Positions 19,325 to 26,275 are shown, counted from the stretch's first letter. The stretch: DNA of 40,775 nucleotides from Chersky-806 sp036502405 (GCA_036502405.1 DASXYP010000079.1:1-40775), one strand, 5' to 3'. Numbers and translations are program-made. The notes: generated from the letters alone by a model not told the origin.

Positions 19325-20856
19325 TGGACGCTGTGCTTCCCGCGCGAAGGCACGACCCCTCCGCCTCCTCGCTCGAGGAGACCCCCGGCCACGCCTGTGG
19401 CGTCTTCGGCGTGTACGGACCCGGCCAGCAGGTCTCGCACCTGACCTACCTCGGGCTCTTCGCGCTCCAGCACCGGGGCCAGGAGTCGGCCGGGATCGCG
19501 GTCAGCGACGGCGAGACGATCACGGTCACCAAGGACATGGGCCTGGTCACCCAGGTCTTCGACGAGCGTCGGCTCGCCCCGCTGCAGGGCCACCTCGCCA
19601 TCGGGCACAACCGCTACTCCACCACCGGATCGTCGTCGTGGCAGAACGCCCAGCCCGTGTACCGGTCCGTCGGCGACGCCGGCTTCGCGCTCGGCCACAA
19701 CGGCAACCTCACCAACACCGCGGAGCTCGCGTCCGGGCTCGGAATGCTGCCGGGGATGACCCCGGACGAGACGAGCTTCGACTCCACGACGGACTCCGCG
19801 CTCATCGCCGAGCTCGTCGCGCGCGAGTGGCCGGTCGAGCCCCGCTCTGACGGTCGCGAGCTCGAGCTGGCGCTGGAGAAGGTCCTGCCGGACCTGCGCG
19901 GCGGCTTCTCGCTCGTGATCATGGACGACTCGCACCTCATCGGCGTGCGCGACCCCCACGGGTTCTGGCCCCTCGTGCTCGGCCGGCTCGACGGCGGTGG
20001 CTGGGTGCTCGCGAGCGAGACCGCGGCGCTGGACATCGTCGGTGCCCACTACATCCGCGACGTCCAGCCCGGAGAGATGGTGGTCATCGACGCCTCCGGG
20101 CTGCGCCGCGAGCACCGGTACGCCGAGCCCGAGCCCCGCCTGTGCCTCTTCGAGTTCGTCTACTTCGCCCGCCCGGACACCCGCCTCTACGGGCACAGCG
20201 TGCACGCCGCGCGCACTCGGATGGGCGAGGCGCTCGCCGGCCAGGCGCCGGTCGACGCCGACATGGTGATGCCGGTCCCCGAATCGGGGATCCCCGCCGC
20301 GCAGGGCTTCTCGCGCGCGTCCGGCATCCCGTACGGCGACGGCCTGGTCAAGAACCGCTACGTCGGCCGCACCTTCATCCAGCCGAGCCAGCAGATGCGC
20401 GGCGTCGGCGTGCGACTGAAGCTGAACCCACTCCCCGAGAGCATCCGGGGCAAGCGCCTCATCGTGGTCGACGACTCGATCGTGCGGGGCACGACGACGC
20501 GCGAGGTCATCAAGATGCTGCGCGAGGCGGGCGCGACCGAAGTGCACTTCCGGGTGTCGTCCCCGCCGTACCGGTGGCCGTGCTTCTACGGGATGGACAC
20601 CGGCCGCCGCGGTGAGCTCCTCGCGGCCGACCTCTCGGTGGGTGAGATCCGGGAGTACCTCGACGTGGACTCGCTCGCCTACCTCGAGCTCGACCGGGTG
20701 CGCACCGCGACCGGTGCCCCGCCCGAGTCGTTCTGCACCGCGTGCCTGTCGGGTGAGTACCCGGTGCCCGTCGCGCTCACCGGCCGCGACTCGAAGCTCC
20801 TGCTCGAGGCACCGGTGCTCGACCTCACCGAGTCGAGCGCGTCGCGCACCTCGTGA
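19321..20856 (+). CDS. purF: Amidophosphoribosyltransferase (PRPP amidotransferase)
   Basis: Committed first step of purine synthesis: PRPP plus glutamine to 5-phosphoribosylamine. The 511-residue product has a 25-residue propeptide ending before Cys26 (HACGVFGVYG); by analogy with other PurF proteins this Cys becomes the N-terminal nucleophile after cleavage. The glutaminase domain (IGHNRYSTTGSS) is followed by the phosphoribosyltransferase domain with PRPP motif LIVVDDSIVRGTT. Cysteines near the C-terminus (CTACLSGEYP) and the CFYGMD site fit the iron-sulfur-type enzyme. The frame opens at 19273, but ATG 19321 (or the adjacent 19324) overlaps the purL stop and matches the coupling seen elsewhere in the operon. 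Confidence 0.95.
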   Translation: MMDAVLPARRHDPSASSLEETPGHACGVFGVYGPGQQVSHLTYLGLFALQHRGQESAGIAVSDGETITVTKDMGLVTQVFDERRLAPLQGHLAIGHNRYSTTGSSSWQNAQPVYRSVGDAGFALGHNGNLTNTAELASGLGMLPGMTPDETSFDSTTDSALIAELVAREWPVEPRSDGRELELALEKVLPDLRGGFSLVIMDDSHLIGVRDPHGFWPLVLGRLDGGGWVLASETAALDIVGAHYIRDVQPGEMVVIDASGLRREHRYAEPEPRLCLFEFVYFARPDTRLYGHSVHAARTRMGEALAGQAPVDADMVMPVPESGIPAAQGFSRASGIPYGDGLVKNRYVGRTFIQPSQQMRGVGVRLKLNPLPESIRGKRLIVVDDSIVRGTTTREVIKMLREAGATEVHFRVSSPPYRWPCFYGMDTGRRGELLAADLSVGEIREYLDVDSLAYLELDRVRTATGAPPESFCTACLSGEYPVPVALTGRDSKLLLEAPVLDLTESSASRTS

Positions 20857-21935
20857 CCCGGCCCGACCCGCCCGATGACTCGACGCGCGGGGCCGACGGC
20901 CTGACCTACGGCGACGCGGGCGTGGACATCGGCGCCGGCGAGAAGGCGGTCGAGCTCATCAAGGAGCACGTCCGCTCCACCTTTCGGCCCGAGGTCATCG
21001 GCGACGTCGGCGGGTTCGGGGGGTTGTTCGCGCTGGGCAAGCTCGGGCACCGCGACCCGGTGCTCGTGCTCTCCACCGATGGCGTCGGCACGAAGTCCGC
21101 GATCGCCCGGATGATGGAGCGCTACGACACCATCGGCCTGGACGTCGTCGCGATGAGCGTGGACGACATCGCGGTTCAGGGCGCGGAGCCGCTCTCCTTC
21201 CTCGACTACCTCTCCGTCGGCAAGGTCATCCCCGAGACGGTCGACGAGATCGTGCGCGGGGTCGCCGACGGGTGCCGGCAGGCCGGCTGCGCGTTGAGCG
21301 GGGGTGAGATCTCCGAGCACCCCGACCTGATGGACCCGGGCGAGTTCGACCTCGTGGGATTCGCGGTCGGCATCGTCGAGCGTGACGAGATCCTGCCCCG
21401 CAACGTCGAGCCGGGGGACCGGATCGTCGGGTTCGGCAGCCCGGGCCTGCGCTGCAACGGGTACTCGCTCGCGCGCCGCGCCCTGCTGGACCGGCGGGGC
21501 CGATCGCTCGACGAGCCCGCGTGGGACGGCGCGCACCATTCGCTCGGCGACGAGCTGCTGCTCCCGAGCGTGATCTACGCGCCGGCGATGGCCGAGCTCC
21601 GCCGGCACGTCGACGTGCACGCGTTCGCGCACATCACCGGCGGTGGGATCCCCGGCAACCTGGTGCGCGCGCTCCCCGACCACTGCGACGGGGTCGTGCA
21701 CCGCGGCACCTGGGACGAGCCGCGGGTGTTCACCGAGATCCAGCGCGCCGGCGACGTCAGCGACGAGGAGATGGAGCAGGTCTTCAACCTCGGCCTCGGC
21801 ATGCTGGCAGTCGTTCCCGAGGACCAGCTGCTCCACGCGCTGGACGCGGTGCGCGGCGCCGGTCGAGATGCGTGGGCGGTCGGCGAGATCGTCGACGGTC
21901 ACCGGCGCGCGCACGTCGCGCGCGCCGGCAGCTGA
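20853..21935 (+). CDS. purM: Phosphoribosylformylglycinamidine cyclo-ligase (AIR synthetase)
   Basis: ATP-dependent ring closure of FGAM to AIR. The 360-residue product has the glycine-rich N-terminus YGDAGVDIGAGEKAVELI, the ATP-site motif LVLSTDGVGTKSAIA, ALSGGEISEHPD, and HITGGGIPGNLVRALPD near the C-terminus. GTG 20853 overlaps the purF stop by 4 bases. The last codons form a strong hairpin (21902-21928), and a second one fills the gap to the convergent zinc-ribbon gene. purM is the last gene of this cluster; purE, purK, purN and purH are not in the window. Confidence 0.97.
   Translation: MTRPDPPDDSTRGADGLTYGDAGVDIGAGEKAVELIKEHVRSTFRPEVIGDVGGFGGLFALGKLGHRDPVLVLSTDGVGTKSAIARMMERYDTIGLDVVAMSVDDIAVQGAEPLSFLDYLSVGKVIPETVDEIVRGVADGCRQAGCALSGGEISEHPDLMDPGEFDLVGFAVGIVERDEILPRNVEPGDRIVGFGSPGLRCNGYSLARRALLDRRGRSLDEPAWDGAHHSLGDELLLPSVIYAPAMAELRRHVDVHAFAHITGGGIPGNLVRALPDHCDGVVHRGTWDEPRVFTEIQRAGDVSDEEMEQVFNLGLGMLAVVPEDQLLHALDAVRGAGRDAWAVGEIVDGHRRAHVARAGS
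21902..21928 (+). terminator. Strong hairpin inside the purM 3' end
   Basis: An 11-bp perfect, G/C-only stem (21902-21912 with 21918-21928) and a 5-base loop lie within the last codons of purM, ending 7 bases before the gene end. No U-tract follows. It may act as a terminator or 3'-end protector of the ten-gene transcript, together with the next hairpin. Confidence 0.5.
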
Positions 21936-21951
21936 GGGCCGGGCGCGGCCC
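21936..21951. terminator. Hairpin filling the gap between purM and the convergent zinc-ribbon gene
   Basis: GGGCCG-GGCG-CGGCCC forms a 6-bp stem with a tetraloop, occupying almost the whole 17-base gap between two convergent stop codons. It is symmetric, so it could end transcription from both sides. Confidence 0.5.
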
Positions 21952-21952
21952 G

Positions 21953-22279
21953 CTACTCGAACCAGCGTGCCGCGAGCCAGGCCCGCCGACCGCACGCAGG
22001 GCACACGACGTAGCGCGAGTAGTGCCGCCACGGGGTCCAGAGCCAGTACGGCAGGTGGCGTTGCACGAACTCCGAGTAGCTGACGCGCGTGCGGCCGTGA
22101 CACCGCGAGCACTCGACGACGAGCGTGCCGCGTCGCCGAACCGCGCTCGAGAACAGCGCGCGCTTCCCGTCGGCCTTCCGGGTCGCGGCCGCCTCCGCAC
22201 CTCGGTTCCGGGTCGCGGCGGCGTCCGCACTTCCTGCCCGCTCCGGTCCTCGCTCCGACTCGGACCGCCGGTCGGTCAC
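21953..22279 (-). CDS. Small zinc-ribbon protein of unknown function, coupled to parA
   Basis: Not recognised as a named family. The 108-residue product has a charged, Ala/Arg/Glu-rich N-terminal half (about 1-45) that contains a near-repeat (AAATRNRGAE, AAATRKADGK). The C-terminal half has two CxxC knuckles, CSRCHG and CPACGR, separated by 32 residues rich in aromatic residues (SYSEFVQRHLPYWLWTPWRHYSRY), typical of a zinc ribbon. The frame is open to 22597 across parA, but the GTG at 22279 overlaps the parA stop by 4 bases (GTGA), which fixes a coupled start. A role in binding nucleic acid or a ParA partner is inference. Confidence 0.75.
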   Translation of the reverse strand: MTDRRSESERGPERAGSADAAATRNRGAEAAATRKADGKRALFSSAVRRRGTLVVECSRCHGRTRVSYSEFVQRHLPYWLWTPWRHYSRYVVCPACGRRAWLAARWFE

Positions 22280-23037
22280 GGCGCCAGCATCCGGGTCACG
22301 GTCTCGGCGAGCTCCCGGTAGGCGACTGCACCGATCGAGCTCGACGCGTGCCCGAGGATCGACTGTCCGGTCGCCGGCGCCTCGGCGAAGCGGATCGAGC
22401 GCGGGATCATCGGCGCGAGCACCGGCAACCCGTACCGGGCCTCGACGTCGGCCAGCACCTCGCGCGTGTGGCGGGTGCGGCCGTCGAACATCGTCGCCAC
22501 CGCGCCCAGCACCGCGAGGTCCGGCTGGGTGTACGCGCGCACGTCGGCGACGGTCTCGAGCAGCTGCCCGACGCCGCGGTGGCTGAGCGTCTCGCACTGG
22601 AGCGGGACGAGGACGAAGTCGGCGGCCGTGAGCCCGTTGATCGTGAGGATGCCGAGCGAAGGTGGGCAGTCGACCAGCACGACGTCGTAGCCATCCTTCA
22701 CGGGATCGAGCGCCCGGTCGACCGCGTGCTCGCGCCCGACCCGGCCGACGAGGTGCACCTCGGAGCCGGCCAGGTCGATTGCGGCCGGCAGCACCGCGAG
22801 CGGTCCGACGTCCACGACCACGTCGGCGGCCTTGTCGCGGCCGACCAGGACGTCGTGGAGGGTTCGCGGCAGCGCCTCGGGATCCAGGCCCACCGAGTAG
22901 GTCAGGCAGGCCTGCGGGTCGAGGTCGACGAGCAGCACGCGGGCTCCCCGCTGCGCGATCGCCGCGCCCAGCGTGTGGACGGTGGTGGTCTTGCCGACGC
23001 CGCCCTTCTGGTTCGCGACCGCGAGCACCCGCGCCAT
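22276..23037 (-). CDS. ParA/Soj/MinD-family ATPase (orphan)
   Basis: Deviant-Walker ATPase of the ParA type that positions DNA or protein cargo. The 253-residue product has the Walker A KGGVGKT at 11-17 (with the signature Lys11), the switch region VLLVDLDPQACLTYSVG, and Walker B VVLVDCPPSLG. It has no N-terminal HTH, so it is of the small chromosomal type. The frame runs upstream to 23193, but ATG 23037 gives the family start MARVLAVANQKGG. No parB is nearby; the downstream partner is the zinc-ribbon gene. It is unlikely to be the main chromosome-segregation ParA, which normally sits beside parB near the origin. Confidence 0.88.
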   Translation of the reverse strand: MARVLAVANQKGGVGKTTTVHTLGAAIAQRGARVLLVDLDPQACLTYSVGLDPEALPRTLHDVLVGRDKAADVVVDVGPLAVLPAAIDLAGSEVHLVGRVGREHAVDRALDPVKDGYDVVLVDCPPSLGILTINGLTAADFVLVPLQCETLSHRGVGQLLETVADVRAYTQPDLAVLGAVATMFDGRTRHTREVLADVEARYGLPVLAPMIPRSIRFAEAPATGQSILGHASSSIGAVAYRELAETVTRMLAP

Positions 23038-23212
23038 GTCGCGGAGTGTACCGACGCGGGCACGACCCGACCCGGCCCGCGCGCGCACGCGCGGAGCGGC
23101 AACGCGCGAAGGGCGCGACCGGTGACGATCTACCCGATGTGGTGATGCCCGAAACGCGGAGCGCGGTCGGAGAATTCGGCTCTCGTCACCCATTTCCGTT
23201 TTGGGCCGACGG

Positions 23213-23221
23213 TGCTAGGTT
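23213..23221 (+). promoter_or_regulatory. Extended -10 promoter element of bldC
   Basis: TGC followed by TAGGTT forms an extended -10 box 115 bases before the bldC start. A weak -35 (TTTCCG at 23193-23198) lies 17 bp upstream. A leader of about 110 bases would follow. Confidence 0.45.
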
Positions 23222-23312
23222 GAATACACCACCTGGAACGCGCGAGACGTTACGCTCCCGGGAGCAATCGGACAGCAGCATCGGGGAACGGACAACGCCG
23301 CTCGACGATCGC

Positions 23313-23324
23313 TCGACCGGTCGA
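23313..23324. promoter_or_regulatory. 12-bp palindrome just before the bldC ribosome binding site
   Basis: TCGACCGGTCGA is a perfect palindrome abutting the Shine-Dalgarno TGGAGGA in the bldC leader. It could be a regulator site or an RNA fold near the start; nothing decides between these or chance. Confidence 0.3.
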
Positions 23325-23335
23325 CTGGAGGAAAC

Positions 23336-23536
23336 ATGCAGGGACAGCCCGAAAACGACGCGCTGCTCACGCCGTCAGAGGTGGCTGCCATGTTCCGGGT
23401 CAACCCGAAGACCGTGACCCGTTGGGCCCGGGCAGGGAAGATCTCGGCCATCCGGACGCTCGGCGGACACCGCCGGTTCCGCGCCTCGGAGATTCGTCGC
23501 TTCCTCGAGCAGGTCGAGGAGCACGAAGAAGCCTGA
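23336..23536 (+). CDS. bldC: BldC-type MerR-like developmental regulator
   Basis: Small DNA-binding protein of 66 residues made of a single MerR-type winged helix-turn-helix without an effector domain. The core LLTPSEVAAMFRVNPKTVTRWARAGKISAIRTLGGHRRFR (residues 10-49, split here as helices EVAAMFRV and PKTVTRWARAG plus wing RTLGGHRRFR) closely matches Streptomyces BldC, which controls development. A strong Shine-Dalgarno GGAGG precedes the ATG. It lies divergent from parA and two genes beyond purM. In Streptomyces coelicolor, bldC also lies a few genes from purF-purM. Followed by a perfect 14-bp terminator hairpin. Confidence 0.93.
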   Translation: MQGQPENDALLTPSEVAAMFRVNPKTVTRWARAGKISAIRTLGGHRRFRASEIRRFLEQVEEHEEA

Positions 23537-23564
23537 ACCACCTCAGCGGACAACGATCGACGAC

Positions 23565-23596
23565 GAGAGGCCCGGTCTGAGGAGACCGGGCCTCTC
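23565..23596 (+). terminator. bldC terminator hairpin
   Basis: Perfect 14-bp stem (23565-23578 with 23583-23596) with tetraloop GAGG, 28 bases after the bldC stop. No U-tract follows, as is common in high-GC Actinobacteria. Confidence 0.8.
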
Positions 23597-23643
23597 GCAT
23601 GCTCCGCAGCTGCCGCATCGCGCGGAACCTCACGACCGGACGC

Positions 23644-23668
23644 GCGCCTCTTCACCAACACGAGGCGC
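23644..23668. repeat. Inverted repeat between the two terminators
   Basis: GCGCCTC at 23644-23650 pairs with GAGGCGC at 23662-23668 across an 11-base loop. It lies between the bldC terminator and the tRNA-side hairpin in a stretch with no gene. No function is evident. Confidence 0.4.
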
Positions 23669-23703
23669 AGCGGTGACGGGAGCGCGCACCTGCGGAGATG
23701 ACG

Positions 23704-23732
23704 AGGGGCCCGGTCTCGGCGACCGGGCCCCT
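23704..23732. terminator. Terminator hairpin at the end of the tRNA cluster
   Basis: A perfect 12-bp stem (23704-23715 with 23721-23732) with loop TCGGC lies 15 bases beyond the 3' end of tRNA-Phe on the minus strand. Its GGCCCGGTC core repeats the stem of the bldC terminator 130 bp away. It can act for the tRNA transcript and block read-through from bldC. Confidence 0.7.
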
Positions 23733-23746
23733 TCGCTTCTCGCCGG

Positions 23747-23819
23747 TGGCCGGGACCGGCGTCGATCCGGTGACCCCACGCTTTTCAGGCGTGTGCTCTG
23801 CCGACTGAGCTACCCGGCC
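23747..23819 (-). tRNA. tRNA-Phe (GAA)
   Basis: 73-base cloverleaf on the minus strand. Acceptor stem GGCCGGG pairs with CCCGGCC, discriminator A. Anticodon stem CACGC/GCGTG carries loop CTGAAAA, giving anticodon GAA. The T stem ACCGG/CCGGT has loop ATCGACG, in which the usual T54 is A. CCA is not encoded. Confidence 0.95.
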
Positions 23820-23847
23820 GGGAGGACTCGCCCGGGGGCTCGTCCAG

Positions 23848-23922
23848 CGGTCCTGACGGGATTTGAACCCGCGGCCTCCGCCTTGACAGGGCGGCGTGCA
23901 CTCCAAACTGCACCACAGGACC
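23848..23922 (-). tRNA. tRNA-Asp (GTC)
   Basis: 75-base cloverleaf on the minus strand. Acceptor stem GGTCCTG pairs with CAGGACC, discriminator G. Anticodon stem CCGCC/GGCGG holds loop CTGTCAA, anticodon GTC. T loop TTCAAAT is canonical. CCA is not encoded. Confidence 0.96.
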
Positions 23923-23958
23923 CGATGCGCCACCGAGCGGCGAACCGCACGATGACCG

Positions 23959-24031
23959 TGCCCCCAGGGGAGTTCGAATCCCCGTTACCGCCTTGAAAGG
24001 GCGGCGTCCTGGGCCACTAGACGATGGGGGC
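23959..24031 (-). tRNA. tRNA-Glu (TTC)
   Basis: 73-base cloverleaf on the minus strand. Acceptor stem GCCCCCA pairs with TGGGGGC, discriminator A. Anticodon stem CCGCC/GGCGG holds loop CTTTCAA, anticodon TTC. T loop TTCGAAC. CCA is not encoded. It is the first gene of a Glu-Asp-Phe tRNA transcript. Confidence 0.96.
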
Positions 24032-24053
24032 TCGCTCCTCTGAGAGGCAGCGC

Positions 24054-24059
24054 ATCGTA
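24054..24059 (-). promoter_or_regulatory. Possible -10 box of the tRNA-Glu-Asp-Phe transcript
   Basis: On the minus strand TACGAT lies 22 bases before tRNA-Glu, the right distance for a start a few bases before the tRNA leader. No clear -35 is visible. The rest of 24060-24256 holds a G/C hairpin (7-bp stem around 24093-24109) and no gene. Confidence 0.35.
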
Positions 24060-24256
24060 GCAGTCGGCCCCCCCGGGGGACCCGGGAGCCGCGCGCGCAC
24101 CGCGCGCCGGCTGTTCGGACGCGTCTTACGCGATCTTCGCGTGACCGCCACGAGATAGCGGTGGGCCGGGACCTACGATTGCGAACGGCACTCCAGCGGT
24201 GACCGCCGGTGGAGAGGAGAGAAGGTCGAGGACCTCGGCCGAGGAAGGCAGCGTCA

Positions 24257-25177
24257 ATGGGCTCGAAACCCCTTGACGTGGTGATCGCGGGCGTCAACAA
24301 GGCCGGGACCACCTCGTTGTACGTGTCGCTCGCGACGCACCCGAGCGTCACACCGTCCGCGGTCAAGGAGACCCGGTTCTTCCTCCCCGCGCGGTACGGC
24401 GAGCCGGTCGGCCCGGTCGCGGAGTACGCGCGCTACTTCGAGGCGGACCCCGACCCGGTCGTGCGGCTCGAGGCCACCCCGTCCTACTTCTACGGGGGCG
24501 CCGCCGTCGCGCGCGCGATCGACGACGCGCTCCCCGGAGCGCGCATCGTCGTGGTGCTGCGCGAGCCGGCCGCTCGCGCGATCTCGTTCTTCCAGTACCA
24601 GAAGACCCGGCTCCGCCTGGCCCCGGACCTGCCGATCGAGGAGTACCTCGCGCACGCGGACTCGTTGACCGATCTCGACTTCCTCGACCCGGAGAACGAG
24701 TGCTACTTCGCGGTGCGCGGCGGGAGCTACGCGGACTTCCTGCCGGACTGGCTCGAGGTCTTCGGCCCCGACCGTCTGCGCATCCTCACGTTCGAGGAGC
24801 TCACCGCCGAGCCCGTGCGCGTGTTCGCCGAGACGCTCATCTGGCTCGGGCTCGATCCGGTCCAGCTGCCGAACGACGCGCTCGCGGCCGAGAACCGGAC
24901 CATGGGGTTCAAGAGCCGGCGGCTGCAGCGGGTCGCGCTCGGGGCGAACGATCGCTTCGAGCGGTTGTTGCGCAAGCATCCGAAGATGAAGCGTCGACTC
25001 CGCCGGCTCTACCTCCGCCTCAACGGCCAGCCGGCGGGGAGCCACATCAGCCGCGACGTGCGCCGCGAGCTCACCGAGCGGTTCCGGGAGCCGAACGCGC
25101 GCCTGGCCGAGCAGCTCGCGGCGGCGGGGATGCCGCAGCCCGCATGGCTCGAACCCGCGCCCATCGGCATCCCGTGA
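24257..25177 (+). CDS. PAPS-dependent sulfotransferase domain protein
   Basis: Predicted transferase of a sulfuryl group from PAPS to an alcohol or amine of an unknown acceptor. The 306-residue product has the 5'-phosphosulfate loop IAGVNKAGTTSLYVSL (about 9-24), where the catalytic Lys occupies the usual place. It also has the 3'-phosphate-binding stretch IVVVLREPAARAISFFQYQK (about 97-116) with Arg and Ser. The C-terminal part contains NRTMGFKSRRLQR and an Arg/Lys-rich helix. ATG 24257 follows GAGGAAGG at 9 bases; an upstream in-frame start at 24209 adds a non-conserved basic stretch and is not preferred. It stands alone between tRNA genes; a cell-surface glycan or lipid substrate is likely but not shown. 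Confidence 0.82.
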   Translation: MGSKPLDVVIAGVNKAGTTSLYVSLATHPSVTPSAVKETRFFLPARYGEPVGPVAEYARYFEADPDPVVRLEATPSYFYGGAAVARAIDDALPGARIVVVLREPAARAISFFQYQKTRLRLAPDLPIEEYLAHADSLTDLDFLDPENECYFAVRGGSYADFLPDWLEVFGPDRLRILTFEELTAEPVRVFAETLIWLGLDPVQLPNDALAAENRTMGFKSRRLQRVALGANDRFERLLRKHPKMKRRLRRLYLRLNGQPAGSHISRDVRRELTERFREPNARLAEQLAAAGMPQPAWLEPAPIGIP

Positions 25178-25234
25178 CCCGCGCCGCCGCATGCTCCGGG
25201 CCGCGTCCCGACGGCCTCGGGTTATCGTGACCCG

Positions 25235-25307
25235 GGGTCGCTAGCTCAACAGGCAGAGCACCGGGCTTTTAACCCGTTGGTTCAGGGTTCGAGTCCCTGG
25301 CGGCCCA
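25235..25307 (+). tRNA. tRNA-Lys (TTT)
   Basis: 73-base cloverleaf. Acceptor stem GGGTCGC pairs with GCGGCCC (one T-G wobble), discriminator A. Anticodon loop CTTTTAA gives TTT. T arm CAGGG-TTCGAGT-CCCTG is canonical. CCA is not fully encoded. A TATCGT box lies at 25223-25228 as a possible -10. Confidence 0.96.
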
Positions 25308-25328
25308 CCGCAGGTACGATCCGACGCG

Positions 25329-25952
25329 ATGCCTCCGGGGTCCCCGATCGTCGTCGCGGACGGCACTCCGTTGTTGCGCGTGGGCGTCGCGAGCACCCTG
25401 CGGGACGCCGGCTACGCCGTTCCCGGGCTGGGCGCCACCGCCGCGGACGTCACCGAGCTGGTCCGCCGCCACGCGCCCGAGGTCGTCGTCGTCGGCGCCC
25501 TTCCGGACGCGCCGTTGCCCGAGCTGGTCCGCCGCGTGCGCGCGTTGGCGGAGCCGGTGCGCGTCCTCCTGCTGCTCGGCCCGTTGGGAGCGGAGGCGAT
25601 CGCCGAGCTCCTGGGTCTCGACGTCGAAGGTCTGGTCCCGCGGACGATCGACGCCGACGCCTTCGTCGCGGTGGTCGCGAGGATCCGGGCGGGCGAGCGG
25701 GTCGTGGACCCCGGCGTGCTCGTCGTCGACCGGACCGACGAGGTCGACGACGAGCCGGCGGGATCGCTCACCGCCCGCGAGCGCGAGGTCCTCGTGCTCC
25801 TCGCGGCCGGGCACTCGAACCGCGAGATCGCGTCCTCGCTCTACGTGTCGCTGCCGACGGTGAAGACCCACCTCGCGCACATCTACGCCAAGCTCGGCGC
25901 GAAGAACCGCAACGAAGCGCTGGGACGCGCGGTCGCGGCCGGCCTGTTGTAG
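25329..25952 (+). CDS. LuxR/NarL-type regulator with a degenerate receiver domain
   Basis: DNA-binding protein of 207 residues. The C-terminal part (about 146-207) is a LuxR-type HTH: LTAREREVLVLLAAGHSNREIASSLYVSLPTVKTHLAHIYAKLG is intact as separate helices. The N-terminal part (about 6-125) has the fold pattern of a response-regulator receiver but lacks its chemistry. The expected phospho-acceptor Asp is Gly56 (VVVVGALP), the second acidic residue is Gly12 (ADG instead of ADD), and the conserved Lys is Arg105. It is therefore likely to act without phosphorylation. No histidine kinase is nearby. It starts 21 bases after tRNA-Lys and lies upstream of csrA. Target genes are unknown. Confidence 0.82.
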   Translation: MPPGSPIVVADGTPLLRVGVASTLRDAGYAVPGLGATAADVTELVRRHAPEVVVVGALPDAPLPELVRRVRALAEPVRVLLLLGPLGAEAIAELLGLDVEGLVPRTIDADAFVAVVARIRAGERVVDPGVLVVDRTDEVDDEPAGSLTAREREVLVLLAAGHSNREIASSLYVSLPTVKTHLAHIYAKLGAKNRNEALGRAVAAGLL

Positions 25953-26074
25953 GTAGGCCCGGGGGGCGAAGTCGACGGTCTTTTGCCCGGAAGTGTTCGC
26001 GAACGGGGGCTTTCGACATCCGCGGAGTCGCGGGTGGTCGGCCTTATGCTGACCAGAGGGCGGACTTGCGTTCC

Positions 26075-26088
26075 ACGGAAGGAGTTCC
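26075..26088 (+). promoter_or_regulatory. Candidate CsrA autoregulatory hairpin over the csrA ribosome binding site
   Basis: GGAA (26077-26080) pairs with TTCC (26085-26088) around the loop GGAG, which is itself the Shine-Dalgarno. Two AnGGA motifs overlap here: ACGGA (26075-26079) and AAGGA (26079-26083). A GGA in a short hairpin loop at the ribosome binding site is the known binding pattern of CsrA. The stem is only 4 bp. Confidence 0.5.
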
Positions 26089-26092
26089 CGGG

Positions 26093-26275
26093 TTGCTCGT
26101 GCTCACCAGGCGATCGAACCAGAGCATCATGATCGGGACGGACATCGTGGTCACCGTGCTCGAGGTACGGGGCGAGCAGGTGCGCATCGGCATCAAGGCG
26201 CCGCGCGAAGTCGAAGTCCACCGCGAAGAGGTCTTTGATGCACTGCACGAGAGCGAAGCTCCGCCCTCGGCCTGA
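26093..26275 (+). CDS. csrA: Carbon storage regulator CsrA, TTG start
   Basis: RNA-binding dimer that controls translation and mRNA stability by binding GGA motifs. The 60-residue product has the complete family sequence: MLVLTRRSNQSIMIG, VVTVLEVRGEQVRIGI and the RNA-contacting APREVEVHREEV. The family N-terminus MLVLTRR requires the TTG at 26093, placed 8 bases after GGAAGGAG; a GTG at 26099 would lose two conserved residues. The gene stands alone. Its usual flagellar neighbours and its antagonist FliW are not in the window. A weak -10 (TATGCT at 26045-26050) may serve it. Confidence 0.93.
   Translation: MLVLTRRSNQSIMIGTDIVVTVLEVRGEQVRIGIKAPREVEVHREEVFDALHESEAPPSA

Noticed and set aside
23652..23996. 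Open frames over the tRNA cluster on both strands
   Set aside because: They translate the tRNA genes themselves; three cloverleaves with correct anticodon arms explain the sequence.
23669..24031. tRNA genes as an integration site with a mobile element
   Set aside because: No integrase, no duplicated tRNA end and no composition change nearby.
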